Of a DNA stretch of 64,000 nt, positions 19,201 to 26,072 are shown in pieces (the first letter of the stretch is position 1; each line of letters begins with the position of its first letter). Position numbers and translations under genes: made by a program. The stretch lies in the NCBI GenBank assembly GCA_944320775.1, contig CALUIV010000003.1, positions 64,253 to 128,252 on the forward strand. Reading direction: 5' to 3'. The notes below the pieces were generated by a model. The model worked only from the letters and a program-made list of their open reading frames with translations. It did not search any database and had not been told where the DNA came from. Source of the stretch: an uncultured Paraprevotella sp. (GTDB lineage: Bacteria; Bacteroidota; Bacteroidia; Bacteroidales; Bacteroidaceae).

Positions 19201-19326
19201 AACACCATCAATCTGTTCCTGAAGATTTTTGATGTCGTCATCATAATCTGCACATCCGACAAATGCTGTAGACGAGGTCAATGCCAAAGCACAGATTACA
19301 GACACTTTAATAAACCTTTTTCTCAT
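16249..19326 (-). CDS. Large coiled-coil surface lipoprotein, likely phase-variable
   Basis: A 1025-residue lipoprotein. The signal peptide ends in a lipobox with C25 (TAFVGC), followed by ADYDDD, the acidic pattern that sends Bacteroidales lipoproteins to the cell surface. Residues ~30-375 are a long Ala/Leu/Lys/Glu-rich coiled coil with repeated heptads. A short SIVYEPDY segment (about 380-388) then leads into ~640 residues of Thr/Ser/Val-rich sequence that looks like tandem beta-sandwich domains. From memory this order, and especially the IVYxPDY hinge, resembles the S-layer-like phase-variable proteins of Bacteroides and Parabacteroides; I could not search. In this orientation I find no promoter reading into it. 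The invertible promoter 100-300 bp upstream faces away, so the gene should be OFF here. Confidence 0.85.
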   Translation of the reverse strand: MRKRFIKVSVICALALTSSTAFVGCADYDDDIKNLQEQIDGVTSKLDVSKEELTAAINSSVEALKTAVDKQVADLQALASGNAADIETLKTEIANKTTELQASIDGKADAATVESKFNELKGIIDELDQSVASSLDAAKTELGDKISALETEQGNLSAELDELKAQLDGNASQADVDALKNKIETLEGTLATTNDKLAQALNSLKAIEDAKFGEQIAALETRIASLETLEVTLKGYTDAEVSKLNATLSAKISTELDKVIAEMASDSTELANQIKTVDGKLANYITKNDPTFTDLVSRVQALENYKDDALQTALAGKASASDLANAVTRISTLEGKVSDLEAKFAENGDFATLKQNVADLGAEVEELEKDLKAMLSIMIQSIVYEPDYITSGSGVVSKILGFNTLQVADPTDPTESSKYKVVTENKTSVVRFRITPIAAAKDFAENYNIVFEGYKVTNTRAAANYLNAEYNEAKSDLERGVVAFTVSKNDVLASNSTYCLSARVTPKNANPEDGTQNLTEVASDYFLAAHKDVVVSNVQVVSSYTGTKELAWNSAEKYDMKEGFKLIGKNNAGNTVVDDMVTEFGIDPSVVSYALDGGDKAAFTIDNGVVGVADQNASSNIGKTATVDATVSLGGYKYLTNDMVTIKVIKAVVSYSHATIGNSWKDVAAASKATTIDLAPIANTFKMSVNDLKTLLASSMCTVSGVPAGVTVDRTNGLVVTIAQGTELSDAANIDITLKDNTGSTGTLAGTEYTITIPIAKTDYPTTGSLSQDMIFWNDQKTVQMATRFDNNTHVGDLIIEMDAKTLFDNFDDQITAIKANGGIVTMTTTGATTNANYSSTGSSTTTKFVVNKDSYDGTAIKLEVKVAYGSNVTTSTYDVSIADLAGNLVVNNSQITITSKTAPVALTGFKWTDKDGRLLWENGKVAAYGANTADVKYDFANNPFSVYAMSQPTFVIEDPNGLVEYTNGTVQLTAKGQDYTYSGEYKVTLKMTVAKPKWGELSGLTLNQSKTAYEVEVPVVVSLK

Positions 19327-19430
19327 AAATCAATAATTTTAATTAGAAAAACATGATGTATATTTCAAATTCGATCTCATTCTCTCAATCTCAATTTATC
19401 ACCCTATCCTATAATTAGACTACAACATAC

Positions 19431-19453
19431 TTTTTCTTTCTCTATGTAAGAAA
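19431..19453 (+). repeat. Left inverted repeat of invertible segment
   Basis: A 23-bp repeat whose core is CTATGTAAGAAA. Its reverse complement matches 19650-19672 at 22 of 23 positions. Confidence 0.85.
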
Positions 19454-19649
19454 GAGAAAAAACAAGCAGATAAACATTACGAACGAGTTTCTATCCCATA
19501 CAAACAAGCTAATAATACATATCATTGTATAAAATAAAGATTCCGTCAGAAATCAAAACAGAATTTCATAGCAAGTTATCGTGTTTTTTTTATAAGTTTT
19601 TTTGTTTTTTGTTTGGTGATTCAACTATTATACCTATCTTTGCATCGTA
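19454..19649. promoter_or_regulatory. Invertible promoter segment (OFF orientation)
   Basis: A 196-bp AT-rich segment between the two inverted repeats. It holds one full consensus promoter near its right end, pointing right, and T-rich tracts upstream of it. I find no TAnnTTTG on the minus strand here or between the left repeat and the lipoprotein gene. Inversion would put the -7 box next to the left repeat, pointing at the lipoprotein ATG with a leader of roughly 120 bases. Confidence 0.82.
19612..19642 (+). promoter_or_regulatory. Consensus promoter inside invertible segment
   Basis: TTTG (19612-19615), a 19-bp spacer and TATCTTTG (19635-19642). Transcription would begin about at the right inverted repeat and read rightwards into the terminator at 19721-19782. 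Confidence 0.8.
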
Positions 19650-19672
19650 TTTCTTACATAGAAAAAGAAAAA
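19650..19672 (-). repeat. Right inverted repeat of invertible segment
   Basis: The 23-bp partner of 19431-19453 in opposite orientation, with one mismatch. It contains TTTCTTACATAG. Confidence 0.85.
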
Positions 19673-19720
19673 CAGTCCCGAGAAAATAAGGGTACAGCAA
19701 TAAGTAAATAAATTAATTCC

Positions 19721-19782
19721 TATACCAATAAAAAACTCCTTATCAGGAATAAATCCTTGATAAGGAGTTTTTTATTGGTATA
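19721..19782. terminator. 25-bp perfect-stem bidirectional terminator
   Basis: Bases 19721-19745 and 19758-19782 are exact reverse complements, with a 12-base loop and a six-T run inside the 3' arm. This is unusually long. It insulates the nqr operon from the invertible promoter. Confidence 0.88.
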
Positions 19783-19798
19783 TATACTTTTCTAAAGT

Positions 19799-19838
19799 AA
19801 AAAAGGAACTTCCTTTTTCAATCGGAAGTTCCTTTTTT
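19799..19838. terminator. Terminator of nqr operon
   Basis: A 15-bp perfect stem (19799-19813 with 19824-19838) flanked by A and T runs lies 23 bp beyond the nqrF stop. It works for the minus strand and could also act on plus. Confidence 0.88.
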
Positions 19839-19860
19839 CTTTAATTATATAACAGACTGA

Positions 19861-21135
19861 TTAGCCACCGAAGTTGTCATACATAATGCTTTCCGGTTCA
19901 ACACCCAGACTGTCGAGCATGTTAACAACAGCTTTTGACATCGGGCCAGGACCACACATGTAGTATTCGATGTCTTCCGGAGCTTCGTGATTCTTCAAAT
20001 AGGTCTCGTAAATCACCTGATGAACAAATCCCGGAGTGTACTTCACACCAGCTGCATCTGCTGCTGGATCCGGACGGTCGAGTGCCAAATGGAAACTGAA
20101 ATTCGGGAAATCTTTCTCCAACTGCAGGAAGTCTTCCAAATAGAACACTTCGTTCAAGGCACGGGCACCATAGAAGTAAGACATCTTACGATCTGTAGTC
20201 TTCAAAGTCTTGGTCATGTGCATAATCTGAGCACGCAATGGAGCCATACCGGCACCACCACCAACCCACATCATTTCCTTCTTAGAGTTGAAAATTGGAT
20301 GGAAATCTCCATAAGGTCCACTCATGGTCACTTTATCACCTGGTTTCAACGTGAAGATATAAGAAGAAGCGATACCAGGCATGACATCCATAAAGCCCGG
20401 ACCCTGATCTTTCGGTTTGAACGGAGGCGTAGCGATACGCACGGTCAACATGAAACGGTCGCCCTCTGCAGGATAGTTGGCCATTGAGTATGCACGGATT
20501 GTTTCTTCCGTGTTCTCACACTTCAGACCAAACAAACCGAATTTTTCCCATGCCGGCAAATATTCCGGACCGATCAGATCCTTGTCGATGTCCTTATCGT
20601 AATCCATCTTATATTTAGGAATCTTGATCTGAGCATAAGAACCCGGGATGAAGTCCATGTGAGCGCCCTTAGGCAGCTGCACGATAAACTCCTTGATAAA
20701 AGTTGCGACGTTCTTGTTTGATATAACCTCGCACTCCCATTCCTTAACACCCATTACTGATTCAGGAACAGTGATTTCGAGATCGCCCTTAACCTTGCAC
20801 TGACAACCCAAACGCCAGTTGTCCTTGATCTGCTTACGGGTGAACTGACCTTTTTCTGAATCAAGAATCTCACCACCACCGGCTGGAACCTGACATTTGC
20901 ACTGACCGCAAGAACCCTTACCACCACAGGCAGAAGGCAAATAAATGCCCTGCTCAGCAAGGGTTGAAAGCAGACTGCCACCTTGAGCGACAGACACCTT
21001 CTTGTCACCATTAATAGTAATTGTTACATTGCCGCTTGGAGACAAATACTTTTTCGCTACGAGCAGAATGATCACCAAAAGGAGAATCGTCACGAGGAAT
21101 ACCCCAATGCTCGTAAAAATAAAATTCATATCCAT
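19861..21135 (-). CDS. nqrF: Na+-NQR subunit F, NADH-oxidising
   Basis: A 424-residue subunit that takes electrons from NADH into the Na+-translocating NADH:quinone oxidoreductase. An N-terminal membrane helix (about 6-27) is followed by a plant-type [2Fe-2S] ferredoxin domain with C70, C76, C79 and C111, the same positions as in Vibrio NqrF. A ferredoxin-NADP+ reductase-type FAD domain (RAYSMANYP, about 227-235) and NADH domain (GGGAGMAPLRAQI, YYMCGPGPM) come next. It is the last gene of nqrABCDEF, 18 bp after nqrE. Confidence 0.97.
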   Translation of the reverse strand: MDMNFIFTSIGVFLVTILLLVIILLVAKKYLSPSGNVTITINGDKKVSVAQGGSLLSTLAEQGIYLPSACGGKGSCGQCKCQVPAGGGEILDSEKGQFTRKQIKDNWRLGCQCKVKGDLEITVPESVMGVKEWECEVISNKNVATFIKEFIVQLPKGAHMDFIPGSYAQIKIPKYKMDYDKDIDKDLIGPEYLPAWEKFGLFGLKCENTEETIRAYSMANYPAEGDRFMLTVRIATPPFKPKDQGPGFMDVMPGIASSYIFTLKPGDKVTMSGPYGDFHPIFNSKKEMMWVGGGAGMAPLRAQIMHMTKTLKTTDRKMSYFYGARALNEVFYLEDFLQLEKDFPNFSFHLALDRPDPAADAAGVKYTPGFVHQVIYETYLKNHEAPEDIEYYMCGPGPMSKAVVNMLDSLGVEPESIMYDNFGG

Positions 21136-21153
21136 TGTTTTATTCCTTTCCTT

Positions 21154-21780
21154 TTAAATTTTCAAACCTGAGAAACACATAAATGCCATGGCCATCAAAC
21201 CTACCGTAATAAAGGTGATACCCAATCCCTGCAAAGGTTTTGGCACATTGGTATAGGCCATTTTCTCACGGATTGCAGCCAAAGATACAATAGCCAGCAA
21301 CCAACCGATACCAGAACCAAGCGCGTAGGCAATAGAATCCCAAACACTACCGATAGCCTGAGAGCTCGTAGCCGGATCCATCTGAATGCGCTGCTGCATG
21401 AACAAAGAAGCACCCATGATGGCACAGTTTACGGCAATAAGCGGAAGGAAAATACCCAAAGCGGCATAAAGCGAAGGAGAGAAACGTTCTACAACCATCT
21501 CTACCAACTGCACGATACCAGCAATCACTGCAATAAACAGAATGAATGCCAGATAAGTCAAATCCTGGCCCAAAATTCCATCTTCAGACAGAACCTTAGT
21601 CTGCAATAAATAGTCAACCGGAACAGTCACCAACAACACGAACGTTACGGCAACGCCCAATCCCAATGATGTCTTTACATTCTTGGATACGGCCAGATAA
21701 GAACACATACCCAGGAAGAAAGCAAATATCATGTTGTCCACAAAAATTGAACGGACAAACAAACTCAATAAATGTTCCAT
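21154..21780 (-). CDS. nqrE: Na+-NQR subunit E
   Basis: A 208-residue integral membrane subunit with six predicted helices, pseudo-symmetric with NqrD. Cys26 (LGMCSYLAV) and Cys119 (AVNCAIMG) match the conserved pair that, with the NqrD pair, holds a [2Fe-2S] cluster in the membrane core of NQR. It sits between nqrD and nqrF, with 34 bp and 18 bp spacing. Confidence 0.96.
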   Translation of the reverse strand: MEHLLSLFVRSIFVDNMIFAFFLGMCSYLAVSKNVKTSLGLGVAVTFVLLVTVPVDYLLQTKVLSEDGILGQDLTYLAFILFIAVIAGIVQLVEMVVERFSPSLYAALGIFLPLIAVNCAIMGASLFMQQRIQMDPATSSQAIGSVWDSIAYALGSGIGWLLAIVSLAAIREKMAYTNVPKPLQGLGITFITVGLMAMAFMCFSGLKI

Positions 21781-21814
21781 AATCTTCTTTAATAATTAAA
21801 TGTATGCGTTCTGA

Positions 21815-22450
21815 TTACTTCTTGTTTTCTTTCTTTTCCAAAGCAGCACGCTGAGCCCAAATGAAGCAACCTAAGAGAATCAATGCCATTGCAGGCATAG
21901 TCATCATACCGTTGTTCATATAACCCATATCATAGAAGCTTTGTGGAATAATCTGGAAGCCCAACAAACTTCCGTTACCTAAAAATTCACGGATAGCTCC
22001 AACGACAACCAAAACAAAAGCATATCCCAGACCGTTACCGATACCGTCGAGAAAGCTTTCCCAAGGACCGTTCATCATGGCAAAAGCCTCAAGACGACCC
22101 ATCAGGATACAGTTGGTAATAATCAAACCGACATAAACGGAAAGCTGTACACTCACATCATAAGCGAACGCCTTCAAAAGCATACTTACGATTGTAACCA
22201 AAGCGGCAACGACTACCAACTGTACAATGATACGGATACGATTGGGAATCGTATTGCGAATCAATGAGATGATGACATTGGAAAATGCTGTAATAACTGT
22301 TACAGACAGTCCCATGACAATAGCCGGCATCAACTGAGATGTAACGGCCAAAGCAGAACAGATACCCAATACCTGAACAGCAACCGGGTTGTTCACATTT
22401 AGAGGTGATGAGAGTACCTCTTTATTCTCTTTAGAAAATAATTTGCTCAT
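21815..22450 (-). CDS. nqrD: Na+-NQR subunit D
   Basis: A 211-residue integral membrane subunit homologous to NqrE. Cys31 (LGICSALAV) and Cys114 (ITNCILMGR) are the expected ligands of the intramembrane [2Fe-2S] cluster shared with NqrE. A short charged N-terminus and a Lys-rich C-terminus face the cytoplasm. The start is 18 bp after the nqrC stop. Confidence 0.96.
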   Translation of the reverse strand: MSKLFSKENKEVLSSPLNVNNPVAVQVLGICSALAVTSQLMPAIVMGLSVTVITAFSNVIISLIRNTIPNRIRIIVQLVVVAALVTIVSMLLKAFAYDVSVQLSVYVGLIITNCILMGRLEAFAMMNGPWESFLDGIGNGLGYAFVLVVVGAIREFLGNGSLLGFQIIPQSFYDMGYMNNGMMTMPAMALILLGCFIWAQRAALEKKENKK

Positions 22451-22468
22451 TTTTCGTTACCTCCTCAA

Positions 22469-23326
22469 TTATTCGTTAGTAGTTAAAAAAGTCATGTAGC
22501 GGGCCAGACAGTCATGAAGCATGGCATTCACACCATCACAAGTCAAAGTAGCTCCGGTAATCGCATCACAACGGCTGTCGTCCGTCAAGCCTTCAACGAA
22601 CTTACCTTTCTTAGCAACACTGATGGCAATACCAGACTTGTCGGCATTCAAAACTTTCTTGCCTTCAAACTGTTTCTGGAATTTCTCGTATTCTGTGATA
22701 ATTGCTCCCAAACCGGCAGTTTCACCCTTATGTGAGAAATATACTCCATAAATCGTATTCTTGTCGGCATTGACAGCAACATACCCCCAAATAGCATCCC
22801 AAAGTCCCTTACCGGTCAAAGGCATCACATATTTGGTTTCACCATTTACCTGACAGATATATAAAGGAAGATTTTCTGCAGAAATATTCTTATCCTCAAC
22901 AGTAAAACCATCCTGATCCTTCGAAGTTCCTTCTTTTACAACAGAACCATCAGAAGTAATGATCTGATCAGCAACAATAACATCGCTATAAGTAGACTCT
23001 ACGGCACTTTTATCCAAGTCACGGATATTCAAAGCGGCCAGAATCTGGCTTTTCTTGTCAATACGTACATTTGCCATTGACTGTGGTTCCAAAGCCTTTG
23101 AGAAGAAAGCAAGCAAGAATGCTACGATAATAACGACAACAGAGGCGTAAATAATCGTATAAGCATTGCTGCTGGTATCGATTCCTTTCTTCTTTGGCTG
23201 CTCGCCAGCCTCAGTTACTTCTTCAAACTCAGAAGCTGGAGCCTGACATACCGGACATTTGGCAGGCGCGGCATCACCTTCATGTACATAACCGCATACC
23301 TTACATTTAAATTTCTTTGTAGCCAT
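22469..23326 (-). CDS. nqrC: Na+-NQR subunit C with fused N-terminal rubredoxin domain
   Basis: A 285-residue protein, about 50 residues longer than usual NqrC. Residues 4-37 are a rubredoxin domain (C8, C11, C24, C27; CxxC-x12-CxxC). A linker (38-52), one membrane helix (about 55-76) and the FMN-binding domain follow, with the flavin-transfer motif ITGATLT carrying FMN on about T260. In NqrC the N-terminus is cytoplasmic and the FMN domain periplasmic, so the rubredoxin should face the cytoplasm near NqrF. About 25 of 34 residues are identical to the rubredoxin domain of the rubrerythrin at 4380-4931. The frame is continuous from the ATG, 9 bp after the nqrB stop, so this is a genuine fusion in this sequence. 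Confidence 0.93.
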   Translation of the reverse strand: MATKKFKCKVCGYVHEGDAAPAKCPVCQAPASEFEEVTEAGEQPKKKGIDTSSNAYTIIYASVVVIIVAFLLAFFSKALEPQSMANVRIDKKSQILAALNIRDLDKSAVESTYSDVIVADQIITSDGSVVKEGTSKDQDGFTVEDKNISAENLPLYICQVNGETKYVMPLTGKGLWDAIWGYVAVNADKNTIYGVYFSHKGETAGLGAIITEYEKFQKQFEGKKVLNADKSGIAISVAKKGKFVEGLTDDSRCDAITGATLTCDGVNAMLHDCLARYMTFLTTNE

Positions 23327-23335
23327 ATTCCTTTA

Positions 23336-24511
23336 TTATTTTTTAATTGCACGTTTAGCTCGCTTGTCGATATTGCTCTGAACTACGAAGTAGTCAATCA
23401 ATGGAGCAAACAAGTTCATCAACAGGATAGCAAGCATCATACCTTCTGGATAACCCGGGTTGAGCACACGGATAATAATCGCCATGGCACCAATCAGGAA
23501 TCCATAAACATATTTACCACACTCCGTACGGGCAGAAGTTACCGGATCGGTCGCCATAAATACGGCACCGAAGCAGAAACCTCCAACCACCAGATGCTGA
23601 TACCAAGGCATCATAGCTACGGCATTGTTTTCCGGACCGAACTGATTGAATACCAATCCCATTACGATACCGCCAACGAATACGCTGAACATCGTTTTCC
23701 AGCTGGCAACACCGCTCCACAATAAGATTACGGCACCAATAGCGATGGCAATCACACTGGTTTCACCAATAGAACCCGGAATCAAACCGATCACCTGATC
23801 ACATACAGATGAAGTACATGCAGCACCTACTGCAGCTTCTCCAAGAGGAGTAGCCATAGTAAAGCCGTCTGGCAAGTCATAACCCAAGCCACAAATACTT
23901 TCCGTAGCCACCCAACAAGCATCACCACTCATCACCGTAGGATAGGCAAAGAACAGGAACGCACGAGTAATCAAGGCTACATTAAAGATATTCATACCGG
24001 TACCTCCAAAAATTTCCTTGGCAAAAATTACAGCAAAAGCACAAGCTACTGCAATAACCCAAAGCGGAGCACCCACAGGCACAATCAAAGGTACGATCAT
24101 ACCCGTTACCAAATATCCTTCATGAATTTCCTCATTCTTCCATTGAGCAACTATAAACTCAATACCAAGACCTACAACATAAGAAACAATGATTTTAGGT
24201 AATACGGCCAAGAAACCATAACCAAAAATCTCCCAGAATGTAGCTTCAGCCAATTTTCCAGCTGCAGCGTAATTCTGATAACCTACGTTGTACATACCGA
24301 ACAGCAATGCCGGCATCAATGCGATAACAACAAACGACATGATTCGCTTGCTGTCAATGGCATCGTGTACGTTTACTCCACTCTTAGACGTTGCATTCGG
24401 TACAAACAAGAATGTCTCGAAACCATCGAATACAGAACGGAAAGCGTGAAGTTTGCCTCCTTCTTCAAAGTTAGGCTTTATCTTATCAAGATATTTTCTT
24501 AACGCGTTCAT
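23336..24511 (-). CDS. nqrB: Na+-NQR subunit B
   Basis: A 391-residue integral membrane subunit forming the Na+ path and quinone site, with about ten hydrophobic helices. It carries covalent FMN on the Thr of MATPLG (about T221), the usual site, and has the conserved GxNP-like and DPVTSART segments (MATDPVTSAR near the C-terminus). Start and length are standard. It lies 32 bp after nqrA. Confidence 0.96.
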   Translation of the reverse strand: MNALRKYLDKIKPNFEEGGKLHAFRSVFDGFETFLFVPNATSKSGVNVHDAIDSKRIMSFVVIALMPALLFGMYNVGYQNYAAAGKLAEATFWEIFGYGFLAVLPKIIVSYVVGLGIEFIVAQWKNEEIHEGYLVTGMIVPLIVPVGAPLWVIAVACAFAVIFAKEIFGGTGMNIFNVALITRAFLFFAYPTVMSGDACWVATESICGLGYDLPDGFTMATPLGEAAVGAACTSSVCDQVIGLIPGSIGETSVIAIAIGAVILLWSGVASWKTMFSVFVGGIVMGLVFNQFGPENNAVAMMPWYQHLVVGGFCFGAVFMATDPVTSARTECGKYVYGFLIGAMAIIIRVLNPGYPEGMMLAILLMNLFAPLIDYFVVQSNIDKRAKRAIKK

Positions 24512-24543
24512 TTATTAAATCTGATTTTAGTGATATTAAAATA

Positions 24544-25893
24544 TTAAGCCATTTCCTTGCGAAGCATATCCAAACCTTCACGCACGATACGCTGCAATTC
24601 CAACTTAGAAGAGTCAATAAACTCACAGATAGCAAAATCTTCTGGAGCAACTTCATAAATACCTAAAGCCTCCATCCGGTCAATATCTCCGGTAATGATT
24701 GCTTTCACCAATTGCTCAGGGAAGATATCCATCGGGAAAACACGATCATATTCATTGCTCATGATCATGTGACGCTCACCACCTTTAATACGTGCATCCA
24801 AAGTGTATTCCTTCTTACCACACAACCAGCTGAAGTAAGAACGGCTAGATGAATACTGATTGAAACGCGGCATAATCCAACCTAACATTTCATGAACATC
24901 ATCACCTTCTGGAATCACGTTTACTTCTGTTGCGTGAGCAGCAAGGAAACCGTCCTGCGTTGTCTTGACTCCTGTCATCACATTACCGTTGATAATACGC
25001 AATGTCTTTCCTGCAGTCAGATTACCGGCAAGCATTGTAGTTAATTGCTGTCCCACTTTCATCTCGCAATAAGCCGGTTTCTTCACTTCAGATCCTGCCA
25101 ATGCGACTACACGAGTCAGATCTACCTTACCGGTATTGAACAAGTGGCCGATGAAAATAACTTCTTCAGCACCGAGAGTCCAAACCACTTCTCCCTTATT
25201 GATCGGATCTACATGATTGATCTGAACACCTACGTTACCAGCAGGAGCCGGTCCGTCGAAAATTGTAACCACTACATTCTTTGCTGCAGTCAAAGCAGCA
25301 GCTGTCTGCTTGGCACTCACACCTAAATGAGTTTTCGCAATTCTTGCCAACGCATTCAGACCTGTTTGGAAATCAGCTTCCCGACCAGCCAATACATACT
25401 CAAAGTCAGCAGCCAATGGCATAGAATTGAAAGCGGAAACGAAAATAGCTTTCGGCATGACATCAGGTGTTGCCAGAATGTCATAAGGACGTTGCTTGAA
25501 GAAAGCAAAAAGTCCGGATTCAAGCAATGCCTCCTTAACGGCTTCACCAGAAAGCGTAGAAACATCCCGTTTTCCAAAATCCACATACTGCTGTTCAGAG
25601 TCAGCCTGAACCTGAACGCTTAATACTTTACGACGTTCGCCACGCTCAACAAGCGATACTGTACCGCTTACTGGAGAGACAAACTTCACTGATGGATGTG
25701 CTTTGTCCACGAACAAAGCTTCGCCTGCCTTCACACGATCACCCTCTTTTACAAGCACTTTCGGCTTCATTCCAGTAAAGTCATCAGGAACCAAAGCATA
25801 CAGTCCCGGACAAGCTACTTGAAACTTCTCCTTAGTGGCTTTTCCCTTGAGGTTGACATCAAGGCCTTTGCGTAATTTAATTACATTTGCCAT
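24544..25893 (-). CDS. nqrA: Na+-NQR subunit A
   Basis: A 449-residue peripheral cytoplasmic subunit of NQR, first gene of the operon, related to the RnfC fold but without iron-sulfur cysteine motifs. It begins VIKLRKGLDVNLKGKA as usual, has a biotinyl-like hammerhead near PKVLVKEGDRVKAGE, and ends with the conserved FPMDIFPEQLVKAI region. The divergent tamB gene lies about 120-180 bp upstream. A -7 element at 25935-25942 probably serves the operon. Confidence 0.96.
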   Translation of the reverse strand: MANVIKLRKGLDVNLKGKATKEKFQVACPGLYALVPDDFTGMKPKVLVKEGDRVKAGEALFVDKAHPSVKFVSPVSGTVSLVERGERRKVLSVQVQADSEQQYVDFGKRDVSTLSGEAVKEALLESGLFAFFKQRPYDILATPDVMPKAIFVSAFNSMPLAADFEYVLAGREADFQTGLNALARIAKTHLGVSAKQTAAALTAAKNVVVTIFDGPAPAGNVGVQINHVDPINKGEVVWTLGAEEVIFIGHLFNTGKVDLTRVVALAGSEVKKPAYCEMKVGQQLTTMLAGNLTAGKTLRIINGNVMTGVKTTQDGFLAAHATEVNVIPEGDDVHEMLGWIMPRFNQYSSSRSYFSWLCGKKEYTLDARIKGGERHMIMSNEYDRVFPMDIFPEQLVKAIITGDIDRMEALGIYEVAPEDFAICEFIDSSKLELQRIVREGLDMLRKEMA

Positions 25894-25934
25894 ATATTTG
25901 GATTATATAAAGAATGGTTTTAATTAAAACGCGG

Positions 25935-25942
25935 CAAAAATA
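25935..25942 (-). promoter_or_regulatory. nqr operon -7 promoter element
   Basis: The minus strand reads TATTTTTG, matching TAnnTTTG, 42 bp before the nqrA ATG. The -33 match is weak. Confidence 0.5.
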
Positions 25943-25986
25943 CATAAAATAACAGAAAAAATAAAGGATTTCAAGGAAGAAAATCG

Positions 25987-25994
25987 TAATTTTG
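25987..25994 (+). promoter_or_regulatory. tamB -7 promoter element
   Basis: TAATTTTG fits TAnnTTTG and would start transcription near 26000. That leaves only a short leader before the likely non-ATG start of tamB at 26016. Confidence 0.45.
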
Positions 25995-26072
25995 TGTTAC
26001 TAAATCTGTATTTCTATAAAAAAACCAAGAAAAATAACCCGTTGGCTATTAGGGACACTTGTCACCTTATAT

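Larger units (their letters stand above)
19650..19782 (+). ncRNA. Putative short RNA made in the OFF orientation
   Basis: The rightward promoter and the strong terminator define a transcript of about 130 bases with no credible ORF. It may simply be a safe dead end for the inverted promoter. If stable, it would exist only in OFF cells. Confidence 0.35.
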
